Below, piece by piece: positions 1-8,488 of a stretch of 64,000 nt of DNA. The translations under genes and the position numbers were made by a program. The DNA comes from Octadecabacter arcticus 238 (GTDB taxonomy: Bacteria; Pseudomonadota; Alphaproteobacteria; Rhodobacterales; Rhodobacteraceae), in NCBI RefSeq assembly GCF_000155735.2, contig NC_020908.1, positions 3,043,001 to 3,107,000 of the forward strand, in the 5' to 3' direction. The stretch's first letter is position 1; every line of letters starts with the position of its first letter. The notes beneath the pieces were generated by a model that worked only from the letters and a program-made list of their open reading frames with translations, was not told the origin of the DNA and searched no databases.

Positions 1-117
1 CTCACCGATTAGAGCGACGAGCCAGCCGATGGCTGCGCCAACGATAGCGCCAATGACGCGTACGCGTCTGCTGCCCTCCATCCCGTGGGGGCCAAAGAAG
101 TCATAAAAATCAAACAT
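1..117 (-). CDS. small membrane protein downstream of nuoF (3' end outside window)
   Basis: The reading frame starts MFDFYDFFGPHGMEG and runs off the window edge after 39 codons. Residues 20-38 form one hydrophobic, glycine/alanine-rich segment, probably a single membrane span. It lies 102 bases after the nuoF stop on the same strand, where Rhodobacteraceae nuo operons carry a small extra gene before nuoG. I do not recognise a named family. Its operon position is the main support; function is unknown, and a role near complex I is only inferred. Confidence 0.55.
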   Translation of the reverse strand, partial: MFDFYDFFGPHGMEGSRRVRVIGAIVGAAIGWLVALIGE

Positions 118-219
118 ATCCACGCTCTGCGTTGTGTCCGCGCCAATCTAGGAAAGATTAATACGCCCGTCCACCTGCATAAGCGCGCGCCCGATAACGC
201 GGAGGCGCGCTGTCGCGCA

Positions 220-1506
220 TCACTCCGCCGCGACGGGCCCGCGTTTGTGGGCGATGCGGTCTTCGATCTCGCCCCTGAAATTCTTGATCAAGCCTTGGAT
301 CGGCCATGCAGCAGCGTCGCCAAGCGCGCAGATCGTGTGGCCTTCGACCTGTTTGGTCACGTCCAGCAGCATATCGATTTCGCTCACGTCGGCGTCGCCT
401 TTGACCAGACGGTCCATGACGCGCATCATCCAGCCTGTGCCTTCGCGGCACGGGGTGCACTGGCCACAGGATTCGTGTTTGTAAAATTTGCTCAACCGCC
501 AGATCGCTTTGATCACGTCGGTATTTTTGTCCATCACGATGACGGCGGCGGTGCCCAAGCTGGACCCCTTTTCCTTAAGCCCGTCAAAATCCATGATCGC
601 ATCGCGCATGTTTTCGCCGCGCACCATGGGTACGGACGATCCACCGGGGATCACGGCCTTGAGATTATCCCAGCCGCCACGAACACCACCACAATGCTTT
701 TCGATCAGTTCTTCGAACGGAATCGACATGGATTCCTCAACGACGCACGGATTGTTCACATGGCCGCTGATCGCATAAAGTTTGGTGCCGGAGTTGTTGG
801 GGCGACCGAAGCCTGCGAACCAATCAGGCCCACGACGCAGAATGGTCGGGACGGTCGCGATGGATTCGACGTTGTTCACCGTCGTTGGGCAGCCATACAG
901 ACCCGCGCCAGCCGGAAACGGCGGCTTCATCCGTGGCATGCCCTTTTTACCCTCTAAGGATTCAAGCAATGCGGTTTCTTCGCCGCAGATATAAGCCCCT
1001 GCCCCGTGGTGCAGATAGATGTCGAAGTCCCAACCGGATTTGCACGCGTTTTTGCCGACCATGCCAGCGTCGTAACATTCGTCAATCGCCGCTTGCAGCG
1101 CTTCTTTTTCGCGGATGTATTCGCCACGAATGTAGATGTAGCAGGCGTTTGCGTTCATTGCGAAGGACGCGATCAGGCAACCTTCAATCAATGTATGCGG
1201 ATCATGGCGCATGATTTCGCGGTCTTTACACGTGCCAGGTTCGGATTCGTCGGCGTTGACCACAAGGTAGGACGGGCGACCGTCGGATTCTTTCGGCATG
1301 AACGACCATTTCAGGCCCGTCGGGAAACCCGCACCACCGCGACCACGCAGGCCAGATGCCTTCATCTGATCAACAATCCAAGCGCGGCCCTTTTTGATGA
1401 TGCCAGCTGTGCCATCCCAATGGCCACGTGCCTGCGCGCCTTTCAGCGTGCGGTCATGCATCCCGTAAAGGTTGGTAAAAATGCGGTCTTTATCAGCGAG
1501 CATCAT
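220..1506 (-). CDS. nuoF: NADH-quinone oxidoreductase subunit F
   Basis: This is the NADH- and FMN-binding subunit of complex I, where electrons enter the peripheral arm on the cytoplasmic side of the membrane. The 428-residue length is normal for the family. The glycine-rich NADH loop [10 protein letters not shown] is near residue 54, the FMN-site signature [16 protein letters not shown] near residue 168, and the 4Fe-4S (N3) cysteines are in [12 protein letters not shown] near residue 345, with a further Cys in HTICALGD. The alternative start one codon downstream (MLADKD) changes little. The gene sits third from last of the visible nuo genes, after a DUF5337-like gene. No damage is seen. Confidence 0.97.
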   Translation of the reverse strand: MMLADKDRIFTNLYGMHDRTLKGAQARGHWDGTAGIIKKGRAWIVDQMKASGLRGRGGAGFPTGLKWSFMPKESDGRPSYLVVNADESEPGTCKDREIMRHDPHTLIEGCLIASFAMNANACYIYIRGEYIREKEALQAAIDECYDAGMVGKNACKSGWDFDIYLHHGAGAYICGEETALLESLEGKKGMPRMKPPFPAGAGLYGCPTTVNNVESIATVPTILRRGPDWFAGFGRPNNSGTKLYAISGHVNNPCVVEESMSIPFEELIEKHCGGVRGGWDNLKAVIPGGSSVPMVRGENMRDAIMDFDGLKEKGSSLGTAAVIVMDKNTDVIKAIWRLSKFYKHESCGQCTPCREGTGWMMRVMDRLVKGDADVSEIDMLLDVTKQVEGHTICALGDAAAWPIQGLIKNFRGEIEDRIAHKRGPVAAE

Positions 1507-1532
1507 GGGCCCCTTCCGTCAGTAGCAAAGCA

Positions 1533-1751
1533 TCATTTATCACGGGTCTTTTGCCACAGCTTCCATGTCACCACCAGTGACCAAATGAACGCACCAAGCG
1601 AGATCAGGTAGAACAGCATTTCAACCCGTGCCGGTGCGCCAAGGGCGCGGGTCAGTTGCGGCGCAAAAATGCTGAGCAATCCAGCGCATGCAATGACGAT
1701 GGCGGCTTGTCGGCCGAGGCGGGCGGTGTCTTGATCTGGTCGATTTTCCAT
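1533..1751 (-). CDS. DUF5337-like small membrane protein in the nuo operon
   Basis: This 72-residue protein has a charged N-terminus (MENRPDQDTARLGR) and two hydrophobic segments at about residues 15-36 and 44-64, so probably two membrane spans. It is 26 bases from the nuoF start on the same strand. It resembles the short DUF5337 proteins of Rhodobacteraceae nuo operons from memory of their size, N-terminal charge and two-span layout; a profile search was not possible. Function is unknown, and an accessory role in complex I assembly is only suggested by its position. A terminator-like hairpin just upstream separates it from the preceding gene. Confidence 0.65.
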   Translation of the reverse strand: MENRPDQDTARLGRQAAIVIACAGLLSIFAPQLTRALGAPARVEMLFYLISLGAFIWSLVVTWKLWQKTRDK

Positions 1752-1803
1752 GGGGTGTTTGTGGCGTGTGCCCGATCAGAAGAAAAGAGGCGGACGCAAA
1801 AGA

Positions 1804-1835
1804 AAAGGCCCGCGCGGTATATCCGGCGGGCCTTT
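1804..1835 (-). terminator. rho-independent terminator-like hairpin inside the nuo operon
   Basis: A 10-bp perfect inverted repeat (AAAGGCCCGC and its complement) with a 12-base loop is followed on the minus strand by a T-rich stretch (TTTTCTTTT). It lies 24 bases after the stop of the HHH-domain gene and before the DUF5337-like gene. Because nuoF is downstream, it would act as a partial terminator or a 3'-end stabiliser. Confidence 0.6.
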
Positions 1836-1858
1836 GGTCGTAATATTTCAGAGTTGCG

Positions 1859-2617
1859 TTACTTTTTGGAGCGTTTAGAGAATTCAGTGACACCGCCCTT
1901 AGCCAGCGTTTTCGCCTGTTTGATCCATTCGTCACGCACGATCCGGCCCTTGAACTTGAGGCGGCTGTCGACCCATTCGACTTCGGCCTTGCGCCATGCG
2001 GCGACCTGATCAAAGTGATAAAAGCCCAACTCGTTAAGGGTCTTTTCGAGCGCGGGACCAACACCCTTTAGAAGTTTAAGGTCATCGGCCCCGCTTTCGC
2101 GTGCCGCTGTCAGTGTCGCAGGCTTGCCGTCTGCGGCGACTGGCGTGGCTTTGGCTGCTGGCGTTTTTGCGGCTTTTGCTGTCGCAGGGGCTGCCTTGGC
2201 CGCAGTGGGTTTTGCAACTGGTTTGGCCGGCGCGGACGGTGCGGCTGTCGCTGCGGGCTTGGCGGCTTTGGCAACCGGTGGGGCAGCAGCGGGTGCGTCA
2301 GATGCGCCAGTCAAGGCGACTGGCGCGGCGGCAAGCGCGGCCGCAGGTGCCGCGCTGGACGTTGGTTTGTTCATCCCGGTTGCGCCCGAACCTAGCGCGG
2401 CTGTGTCGGTTGCGCCGCTGGCGGACGTCGATTGATCAGCGTCGTCTTCGCCCCAACCCAACCACAACACGATCCAAGTGATGATCGCGACGATCACACC
2501 GATCACAAGGGACCCAAAGCCGCCAATATTCAAAATTGCATAAGACACTAGCAAGGCGACAATGCCAAACAAGGCTGCGATGGCGAGGATGCCGGTAAAC
2601 TTAGAGGATGTATTCAT
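1859..2617 (-). CDS. membrane-anchored protein with C-terminal helix-hairpin-helix domain
   Basis: The 252-residue protein has two N-terminal membrane spans (about residues 8-30 and 33-54), a long Ala/Pro/Lys-rich low-complexity linker (about 75-170) and a C-terminal globular domain. That domain reads ADDLKLLKGVGPALEKTLNE near residue 176 and ends with [16 protein letters not shown]. The LKGVGP motif is a helix-hairpin-helix signature of the kind found in '41 kDa complex I-like' proteins. The same domain and linker type occur at the C-terminus of the NuoE encoded just upstream, so the two are clearly related. The start is supported by the immediate membrane segment. Function is unknown; it may be a complex I accessory subunit. 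Confidence 0.8.
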   Translation of the reverse strand: MNTSSKFTGILAIAALFGIVALLVSYAILNIGGFGSLVIGVIVAIITWIVLWLGWGEDDADQSTSASGATDTAALGSGATGMNKPTSSAAPAAALAAAPVALTGASDAPAAAPPVAKAAKPAATAAPSAPAKPVAKPTAAKAAPATAKAAKTPAAKATPVAADGKPATLTAARESGADDLKLLKGVGPALEKTLNELGFYHFDQVAAWRKAEVEWVDSRLKFKGRIVRDEWIKQAKTLAKGGVTEFSKRSKK

Positions 2618-2719
2618 TTCTTAACCCTTCCAGATTTAAACGCGAACTTTCCCAACCCCGCGCGATAATTGCGCAAACTTTAGCCGCGTCGCCTGCACTT
2701 GATAAGGGGGAGAGGCGCG

Positions 2720-2754
2720 AAAAAGCCGTCCAAACGATGCATTTGGACGGCTTT
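2720..2754 (-). terminator. strong terminator hairpin after nuoE
   Basis: A perfect 13-bp stem (AAAGCCGTCCAAA and its complement) has a 7-base loop, and on the minus strand the right arm runs straight into TTTTT. It lies 34 bases past the nuoE stop. As nuo genes continue downstream, it probably reduces rather than stops transcription, or a new promoter follows it. Confidence 0.75.
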
Positions 2755-2787
2755 ATGTGGGTAATTTACAGATTTTGGGCCGCGTTT

Positions 2788-3858
2788 TTAGTTTTCGCCA
2801 GCAAATGCCGCTGCTTGGGCAATCCAATCGTCACGCCGGATGCGACCTTTGAATTTCAGGCGGCTGTCGACCCAGGCCACTTCTTCGTCGCTCCATTTGG
2901 CGATCTGGTCGTAATGCCAGAAGCCCATTTCATTCAGCCTCGTTTCAAGTTTCGGGCCAACACCGCTGATGCGTTTGAAATCGTCAGCACCGGCCTTGCG
3001 CGGCGCAGACATTGTGCGCGGTTTGGATTCTGCTGCGGGGGCGTCCGTGGCAGCCGCTTTCGCCGTTGGTGCTTTCGCAGCAGGTTTGGCTGCTGGCTGA
3101 TCGGGGGCGGGCAGTGGGTTGCCGGATGTCGGACCAGCAGGGCCGGACATTTGCCACGGCGCCAGAAGCGGAACTTCGGTGCCATCAATCCGTTTGATCG
3201 TATCGCCAATGTCACGAGCCAGTTGCACGGAGGCGTTGTGCGGGTTCTTGTCGGCGGCGTAGTCTGTCAGCGTTGTGAGCCCGCTGAGCGGTTCAGCGGC
3301 GTAGCGACCATTTTGCGGACCGGGCAAAGGGACTTCGCCGCGCGCCAATGCATCAATCAGATCAGCCATTTTGGCCGATGTCAGGTCTTCGTAATAATCT
3401 TTGCCGATTTGGGCCATGGGCGCGTTCGAACAGGAGCCGAGGCATTCGACTTCTTCCCATGAAAATTTGCCGTCCGCAGACACGTCATGGGGATTTTTGG
3501 CAATCTTGTCCTGACACACGGCCACGAGGTCTTCGGCGCCACAAATCATGCACGATGTGGTGCCGCAGACCTGAATGTGCGCGACTGAGCCGACGGGTTT
3601 CAATTGGAACATGAAATAGAACGATGCCACTTCCAAAGCGCGCATAAACGCGAGGCCGAGCATATCAGCCACGCTTTCAATGGCGGGGCGTGTCAGCCAG
3701 CCTTCCTGTTCCTGCGCACGCCACAGCAGCGGAATGATCGCGCTGGCCTGACGGCCTTCGGGATATTTGGTGATCTGCGCATTTGCCCATGCAAGGTTGT
3801 CGGGCGTGAAGGCAAAGCTGGCGGGTTGGTCAAGGTGGAGACGTCTAAGCATTGGCAC
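2788..3858 (-). CDS. nuoE: NADH-quinone oxidoreductase subunit E with C-terminal HHH extension
   Basis: This is the 2Fe-2S (N1a) thioredoxin-like subunit of the complex I NADH module. The four cluster cysteines are visible as CGTTSC (near residue 98) and CLGSC (near residue 139). The core ends near residue 165; the usual family length is 160-240, but here it is 356. The extra part is an Ala/Lys/Pro-rich linker followed by a helix-hairpin-helix domain ([20 protein letters not shown] near 296, then [16 protein letters not shown]). This domain is closely similar to the C-terminus of the next gene (1859-2617). The first 14 bases overlap the end of the upstream lipoprotein gene, suggesting coupled translation. 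Confidence 0.96.
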   Translation of the reverse strand: MPMLRRLHLDQPASFAFTPDNLAWANAQITKYPEGRQASAIIPLLWRAQEQEGWLTRPAIESVADMLGLAFMRALEVASFYFMFQLKPVGSVAHIQVCGTTSCMICGAEDLVAVCQDKIAKNPHDVSADGKFSWEEVECLGSCSNAPMAQIGKDYYEDLTSAKMADLIDALARGEVPLPGPQNGRYAAEPLSGLTTLTDYAADKNPHNASVQLARDIGDTIKRIDGTEVPLLAPWQMSGPAGPTSGNPLPAPDQPAAKPAAKAPTAKAAATDAPAAESKPRTMSAPRKAGADDFKRISGVGPKLETRLNEMGFWHYDQIAKWSDEEVAWVDSRLKFKGRIRRDDWIAQAAAFAGEN

Positions 3859-4144
3859 AAGTTCCTGAGGTCAGTCGGAAGCCGTTGGCAGTGGGTTCAC
3901 TTTCGCCAGCAAGCATGAGGTATTGAGTTATCATCACCAGCTTGTCACGATCAAAGCCGGTTTGCTCCGCGATGGGGACGGCATCGGTGGTTGTTTCGAT
4001 TGCGCAGCCCGCATCGGTGACTGCGATTTTAAAAAGGGCGACGTCAGCAGCACTGACCCCGTCTGGCAAAGTCTGCCCGCTAAAGCCGTCACAGCCCGCG
4101 AGAAGAACGCCTATCAGGGTGAGGGCTGCGAATTTCACTCGCAC
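3845..4144 (-). CDS. small lipoprotein, paralogue of the next gene, in the nuo operon
   Basis: The 99-residue protein begins with a lipoprotein signal ([18 protein letters not shown]), with a lipobox ending in Cys18, so it is probably membrane-anchored in the periplasm. The mature part has DAGC (near residue 45) and a Cys near the C-terminus (SGTC). The same spacing is found in the neighbouring 89-residue protein at 4135-4404, so the two are likely tandem duplicates. It overlaps that gene by 10 bases and nuoE by 14. I do not recognise a family. A role in complex I biogenesis is only a guess from position. Confidence 0.75.
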   Translation of the reverse strand: MRVKFAALTLIGVLLAGCDGFSGQTLPDGVSAADVALFKIAVTDAGCAIETTTDAVPIAEQTGFDRDKLVMITQYLMLAGESEPTANGFRLTSGTCANA

Positions 4145-4404
4145 GCCTCGGTGTTCAGCGACATGGATCCGTCGGCTTCAAGCCCGACAAGGCCATCGGC
4201 ATATAGCGCCGCGATAACGAGCAAGGTCTCTTCCTCGCTCAGACCCGATGCGGCCAACACAGCGTCGCCGTTTTCAGCCGTGACGACGCAGCCCGCATCC
4301 TCGATGGCTTTGGTCATCGCTGCCATGTCAGCAGGATCGGCAACGTCGGAGTCTTGCGCGAATGCAGGCGCGGCGAGAAGCGTTAGGATCAGAGCGGTGC
4401 GCAT
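4135..4404 (-). CDS. small exported protein, paralogue of the lipoprotein gene
   Basis: The start at 4404 gives an 89-residue protein with a clean signal peptide ([16 protein letters not shown], cut before QD). The frame is open further upstream, but that part overlaps nuoD and would bury the signal peptide. The mature part carries AIEDAGC near residue 39 and TEAC at the end, matching the two cysteines of the downstream lipoprotein. Its ATG shares one base with the stop of the 38-codon ORF upstream (TGATG), a sign of translational coupling. Function is unknown; it is probably periplasmic. Confidence 0.75.
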   Translation of the reverse strand: MRTALILTLLAAPAFAQDSDVADPADMAAMTKAIEDAGCVVTAENGDAVLAASGLSEEETLLVIAALYADGLVGLEADGSMSLNTEACE

Positions 4405-4520
4405 CAAGACACACCCCCGCCGACTGCAGCACTGGTGAAGGCCACGAACACTGCCATTGGCAGCACATGGGTGCCAAATCCGGTGAGGAAGACAAGTGGT
4501 ACGACAGTCAACGCGATCAT
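4404..4520 (-). CDS. 38-aa hydrophobic peptide between nuoD and the exported-protein pair
   Basis: The peptide begins [15 protein letters not shown] and ends [10 protein letters not shown]. Almost all of it is hydrophobic, consistent with one or two short membrane segments. The gene is too short for usual ORF calling, but it fits the operon exactly. Its ATG overlaps the nuoD stop by four bases (ATGA), and its own stop shares one base with the next ATG. That joint is hard to explain by chance. No family is recognised. It could act mainly as a translational relay or as a small complex I-associated membrane protein. Confidence 0.6.
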   Translation of the reverse strand: MIALTVVPLVFLTGFGTHVLPMAVFVAFTSAAVGGGVS

Positions 4521-5764
4521 CGGTCAATCTCCCCGAACACAACATCGAGCGAGCCGATGATTGCGGCCACGTCTGCGAGCTGGTGTTTTGTTGCCATGAA
4601 ATCCATCGCTTGAAGGTGCAAGAACCCCGGCGCGCGGATTTTTGCGCGGTAGGGTTTGTTTGAACCGTCGGCCACGAGGAACACACCGAATTCGCCTTTC
4701 GGTGCTTCGACGCAGGCATAGGTTTCGCCAACGGGCACATGGAAGCCTTCGGTGTAGAGTTTGAAGTGATGGATCAAAGCCTCCATGGAGGTTTTCATCT
4801 CGCCACGGGTTGGCGGGGTCAGCTTACCACGCGCCATGATCGGGCCCTGCCCGTCTGGTTCGCGAAGCTTTACAATTGCTTGGCGGATGATCGACACGGA
4901 TTGACGCATTTCTTCCATGCGGCACAGGTAGCGGTCATAACAATCGCCATTCTTGCCGACCGGAATCTGGAATTCGAATTCGTCATAACATTCATAGGGC
5001 TGTGCGCGGCGCAGATCCCACGCGAGGCCAGAGCCGCGCGCCATGACGCCAGAAAAACCCCAATCAAGGATGTCTTGTTCATTGATGATGCCGATGTCGA
5101 CATTGCGCTGTTTGAAAATGCGATTTTCGGTCAGCAAGCCGTCCACGTCGACCATGAATTTGGTCATGAACTGGTCTGCCCATGCCTCAATATCTTCAAT
5201 AAGGCCAGCGGGCAGGTCTTGGTGCACACCACCGGGGCGGAAATACGCAGCATGAAGGCGCGCGCCGCACGCACGTTCGCTAAACACCATCAGTTGTTCG
5301 CGTTCCTCAAAGCCCCAGACCGGCGGGGTCAACGCGCCGACGTCCATCGCCTGTGTGGTGACGTTCATCAGGTGGTTCAGCACACGGCCGATTTCACAGA
5401 ACAGCACGCGGATCAGCGAGGCGCGACGTGGCACCACGGTGCCTGTCAGCTTTTCAATCGCCAGACACCAAGCGTGTTCTTGATTCATCGGGGACACGTA
5501 ATCGAGGCGGTCAAAATACGGCAGGTTTTGCAGGTAGGTGCGCGATTCCATCAACTTTTCGGTGCCGCGGTGGAGCAGGCCGATGTGGGGATCGCAACGT
5601 TCTACGACCTCACCGTCCAGTTCTAGGACAAGGCGCAAAACCCCGTGCGCCGCAGGGTGCTGCGGGCCGAAGTTGATGTTGAAATTGCGGATCTTCTGCT
5701 CGCCGGTCGCAGCATCGGTGGACCCGTCGTCGTAGGTGTTCGTTCGAATATCACCGTCCATCAT
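4517..5764 (-). CDS. nuoD: NADH-quinone oxidoreductase subunit D
   Basis: This is the 49-kDa-type subunit that forms the quinone site with NuoB in the complex I connecting module. The 415-residue length is normal. The family signature [14 protein letters not shown] is near residue 33, followed by [14 protein letters not shown], and the C-terminus ends [12 protein letters not shown] as in other NuoD proteins. The ATG at 5764 overlaps the stop of the upstream 67-aa gene by 4 bases; a second in-frame ATG follows immediately. The stop overlaps the 38-aa ORF. It is intact. Confidence 0.97.
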   Translation of the reverse strand: MMDGDIRTNTYDDGSTDAATGEQKIRNFNINFGPQHPAAHGVLRLVLELDGEVVERCDPHIGLLHRGTEKLMESRTYLQNLPYFDRLDYVSPMNQEHAWCLAIEKLTGTVVPRRASLIRVLFCEIGRVLNHLMNVTTQAMDVGALTPPVWGFEEREQLMVFSERACGARLHAAYFRPGGVHQDLPAGLIEDIEAWADQFMTKFMVDVDGLLTENRIFKQRNVDIGIINEQDILDWGFSGVMARGSGLAWDLRRAQPYECYDEFEFQIPVGKNGDCYDRYLCRMEEMRQSVSIIRQAIVKLREPDGQGPIMARGKLTPPTRGEMKTSMEALIHHFKLYTEGFHVPVGETYACVEAPKGEFGVFLVADGSNKPYRAKIRAPGFLHLQAMDFMATKHQLADVAAIIGSLDVVFGEIDR

Positions 5765-5964
5765 TTCGCCCCCTTCACAGGTCTATCGCTAAGCGCCAAA
5801 ATCCAAAGCAGGATCAACGCGCCCAAGGGAATGATCGCAAAAACCGCGAGCCATGCGGGAAAGCCGAAGCGTGGCAGAAGTTTCCAGAACGGAAACACCA
5901 GTGCGATCGCGATGATCACCATCATCAGCAGGCCAGTGCCGCCGAATTGCATACCCATCATCAT
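5761..5964 (-). CDS. small two-span membrane protein between nuoC and nuoD
   Basis: The 67-residue protein has two hydrophobic stretches (about residues 8-28 and 36-57) and a basic C-terminal tail (RPVKGAK). It overlaps nuoC and nuoD by four bases at each end (ATGA joints), so it is translated as part of the operon. Two ATGs lie close together at the start; 5964 is chosen because it makes the overlap. Similar extra small genes occur at this place in Rhodobacter-type nuo operons. Function is unknown. Confidence 0.75.
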   Translation of the reverse strand: MMMGMQFGGTGLLMMVIIAIALVFPFWKLLPRFGFPAWLAVFAIIPLGALILLWILALSDRPVKGAK

Positions 5965-6608
5965 TTCGCCCCCTCCTTCTTTTTCTCATCGGCCTTGTCA
6001 TCACCCGGAAGGATGTATTGCGCGCCTTCCCATGGGGACATGAAATCGAATTGGCGGTATTCTTGGACCAGCGAAATGGGTTCGTAGACGACGCGTTTTT
6101 GCACTTCGTCGTAGCGGACTTCTGTGTAGCCGGATGTGGGGAAATCTTTGCGCAACGGGTAGCCGCGAAAGCCGTAGTCGGTGAGGATGCGGCGCAGGTC
6201 GGGGTGGCCTTTGAAGATGAGGCCGAACATGTCGAACACTTCGCGTTCAAACCAGTTGGCGGATGGATGCACGTCGGTGATCGACGCAACCATTTCGTCT
6301 TCGCGCACTTTGACACGCAGACGGATGCGGTGATTTTGGTACATCGACAGGAAATGATAGACCACATCAAAGCGTTTATCGCGGCCAGGGTAGTCGACGG
6401 CGGTGATATCAACCAACGACGAGAATTTGCACGCGGTGTCAACCTTTAGGAATTCGATGAACCCCGCAAGGTTGGCGGGCGCGACATTCACTGTCAGCTC
6501 TCCGCCCGTGACGTCCCATGACAGCACGCAGTCGGGGCGTTTGAGTTCAATGTGTTGGCCAAGTTCGTTCAGGTCTTCGACTTTGGCTTGGGCGCGGGCA
6601 TCTGACAT
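5961..6608 (-). CDS. nuoC: NADH-quinone oxidoreductase subunit C
   Basis: This is the 30-kDa-type subunit of the complex I peripheral arm, which helps dock NuoD and NuoB. The 215-residue length is typical of the separate (non-NuoCD-fused) form. The family signature is visible near residues 123-150: [20 protein letters not shown], then [14 protein letters not shown]. The gene follows nuoB by five bases and overlaps the downstream small membrane gene by four. The N-terminal 20 residues vary between species, so the start is supported mainly by the close packing. Confidence 0.96.
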   Translation of the reverse strand: MSDARAQAKVEDLNELGQHIELKRPDCVLSWDVTGGELTVNVAPANLAGFIEFLKVDTACKFSSLVDITAVDYPGRDKRFDVVYHFLSMYQNHRIRLRVKVREDEMVASITDVHPSANWFEREVFDMFGLIFKGHPDLRRILTDYGFRGYPLRKDFPTSGYTEVRYDEVQKRVVYEPISLVQEYRQFDFMSPWEGAQYILPGDDKADEKKKEGAK

Positions 6609-6613
6609 ATCGA

Positions 6614-7147
6614 TTACCTTACAATTGTTCCGGTGCGACGCATTTTGCGTTGCAGTTGCAGGATGCCGTACAGCAGCGCCTCAGCCGTGGGGGGGCAACC
6701 GGGGACGTAGATGTCCACGGGCACGATGCGATCACAACCGCGCACCACAGAATAGGAATAGTGATAATAGCCACCACCGTTCGCGCAGCTGCCCATGGAA
6801 ATCACGTAGCGTGGTTCAGGCATCTGGTCGTAGACTTTGCGCAGTGCGGGGGCCATTTTGTTGGTCAGGGTTCCGGCCACAATCATCACATCGGACTGGC
6901 GCGGGCTTGCGCGCGGCGCGATGCCAAAACGTTCGGCGTCATAGCGCGGCATAGAGGTGTGCATCATTTCAACCGCGCAACAGGCCAACCCAAAGGTCAT
7001 CCAATGCAGCGAGCCGGTGCGGGCCCAGTTGATCAGATCGGCGGACGACGTGACAAGAAATCCCTTGTCCGTCAGTTCCTTGTTGAGGTCTTGAGTTGCG
7101 ACATCGCGGTCAACCCCAGCGGTGTTATCGCCAACAGCTACTCCCAT
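6614..7147 (-). CDS. nuoB: NADH-quinone oxidoreductase subunit B
   Basis: This subunit carries cluster N2, the last 4Fe-4S centre before quinone, at the interface with NuoD. The cysteines appear as the tandem pair in [10 protein letters not shown], then GSCANGG and [11 protein letters not shown]. The frame is open well upstream of 7147, but the added part is an out-of-frame copy of nuoA. The ATG at 7147 ([11 protein letters not shown]) gives 177 residues, the normal size, and a 10-base overlap with nuoA. It is intact. Confidence 0.96.
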   Translation of the reverse strand: MGVAVGDNTAGVDRDVATQDLNKELTDKGFLVTSSADLINWARTGSLHWMTFGLACCAVEMMHTSMPRYDAERFGIAPRASPRQSDVMIVAGTLTNKMAPALRKVYDQMPEPRYVISMGSCANGGGYYHYSYSVVRGCDRIVPVDIYVPGCPPTAEALLYGILQLQRKMRRTGTIVR

Positions 7148-7503
7148 TCGAGGGCCCCTTTTTTCCATTCGTATGCAAAGCCGACGGTCAGCACGGCCAA
7201 GAACACCATCATCGACCAGAACGCCGCCATCGAAATGTCCCCGAACGCTACGGCCCATGGGAACAGAAACGCGATTTCCAGATCAAAAATGATGAACAAG
7301 ATTGAAACAAGATAGAAGCGCACATCGAATTTCATTCGCGCATCATCGAACGCGTTGAATCCGCATTCGTAGGCGGATACTTTTTCGGGATCTGGATTGC
7401 GCACAGCCAAAATGACCGCAGCAAGGATCAGCACGGCACCGAGCACGATGGCCAGCCCGAGAAAAATGATGATTGGCAGGTATTCTCTGAGCATCTCGTC
7501 CAC
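7138..7503 (-). CDS. nuoA: NADH-quinone oxidoreductase subunit A
   Basis: This small membrane subunit of complex I packs against NuoJ/NuoK/NuoH near the quinone channel. Three hydrophobic segments are visible in 121 residues (about 9-33, 62-84 and 90-110). The conserved loop with the family Cys is [20 protein letters not shown] near residue 43, followed by [20 protein letters not shown]. It is the first gene of the nuo operon. The 202-base gap before it (7504-7705) presumably holds the nuo promoter, but I see no clear -35/-10 boxes. Confidence 0.96.
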   Translation of the reverse strand: MDEMLREYLPIIIFLGLAIVLGAVLILAAVILAVRNPDPEKVSAYECGFNAFDDARMKFDVRFYLVSILFIIFDLEIAFLFPWAVAFGDISMAAFWSMMVFLAVLTVGFAYEWKKGALEWE

Positions 7504-7705
7504 GCGCGGTCACTCCAACTTTGGCGGGCGCACGTTGGCACACCCTGTGTCATCCCCGCGTTTATCGCCGACGCGTGGGGGGGTCAACGGGCGGATCGCT
7601 GTGATATGGGGGCGAATTGCCGCTGAGGGTCTGATTTTCGCGCGCGAGATGCGGCTAAAGCAGGCCCCACATCCAAAACAAAGCTAGGCCAACGCTAACC
7701 CCAAG

Positions 7706-8488
7706 CTATTCCCAAGGCGGCGCGGTCTTGTCAAAAAACGCGATGATGCCCTGATTTGCCTCTGGGTGTTCCCAGCGGGTCACCAGTGCTTTGATCGACG
7801 CATCGATGGTGGTTTTGGTGGGTGCGCCGCCCAAAGAAAGCACCATGGCTTTGGCTTCAGCCACAGCGGCGGGGGCGCATTTCAGGTAGGCGATGATTTC
7901 TAATTCCAATTCCGCGTCAAGGTCTTGCGCCGTGGTGAGGTTGGACACGATGCCAAGGCGCTGTGCGTCAACCGCGTCAAACGGGCGGCTGGACATGAAC
8001 ACCTGCCGCGCGTTGCCGCCGCCCATGCGTGCCACCACGTAGGGGCCGATGGTTGCGGGAATAAGGCCGAGTTTGGTTTCCGTCAGCCCGAACATCGCGG
8101 TGTTCACGGCGAAAACTTTGTCAGACACACAGCACAGGCCGACACCGCCGCCAAACGCCGCACCCTGCACCCGCGCGATCAGCGGTTTGGACAGTGCGTT
8201 CAGCGCGCCGAGCATATCGGCAAGTTTGCGCGCCTCAGCCGCGCGGGGGGCGCTGTCGGCGGCCATTTGCGCCTTCATCCAAGCGAGATCACCGCCAGCG
8301 CAAAAACTACGCCCCTGCCCTGTGATAACCACGACGCGCACTGCTGCGTCCGCGTCAAGACCTGCCGCGGCCTGTGTCAATTCATCAATCATCTGACCCG
8401 ACATGGCATTGTGTTTTTCGGGCCGGTTGAGCGTCAATGTCGCGACACCGCGTTTGTCGGTGATCAGGGTAATTGTTTCAAACATCAT
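7706..8488 (-). CDS. liuC: enoyl-CoA hydratase/isomerase family protein, probable methylglutaconyl-CoA hydratase
   Basis: The 260-residue crotonase-fold protein probably hydrates 3-methylglutaconyl-CoA to HMG-CoA in leucine breakdown. Family signatures are LTLNRPEKHNAMSG near the N-terminus, the oxyanion-hole segment GRSFCAGGDLAWM, and RVQGAAFGGGVGLCC. The frame is open to 8674, but the start at 8488 (MMFETITL) gives the normal length and overlaps the HMG-CoA lyase gene by 11 bases. The substrate is inferred from its place between liu genes. It is the last gene of the liu operon. Confidence 0.88.
   Translation of the reverse strand: MMFETITLITDKRGVATLTLNRPEKHNAMSGQMIDELTQAAAGLDADAAVRVVVITGQGRSFCAGGDLAWMKAQMAADSAPRAAEARKLADMLGALNALSKPLIARVQGAAFGGGVGLCCVSDKVFAVNTAMFGLTETKLGLIPATIGPYVVARMGGGNARQVFMSSRPFDAVDAQRLGIVSNLTTAQDLDAELELEIIAYLKCAPAAVAEAKAMVLSLGGAPTKTTIDASIKALVTRWEHPEANQGIIAFFDKTAPPWE

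Noticed and set aside
85..957. Long plus-strand open frame opposite nuoF
   Set aside because: High GC content gives long antisense frames. nuoF on the other strand has full family conservation and the plus frame matches nothing recognisable.
7148..7258. Longer NuoB with a start at 7258
   Set aside because: The extra 37 residues are a shifted reading of the nuoA end and have no NuoB similarity; the ATG at 7147 gives the normal length.
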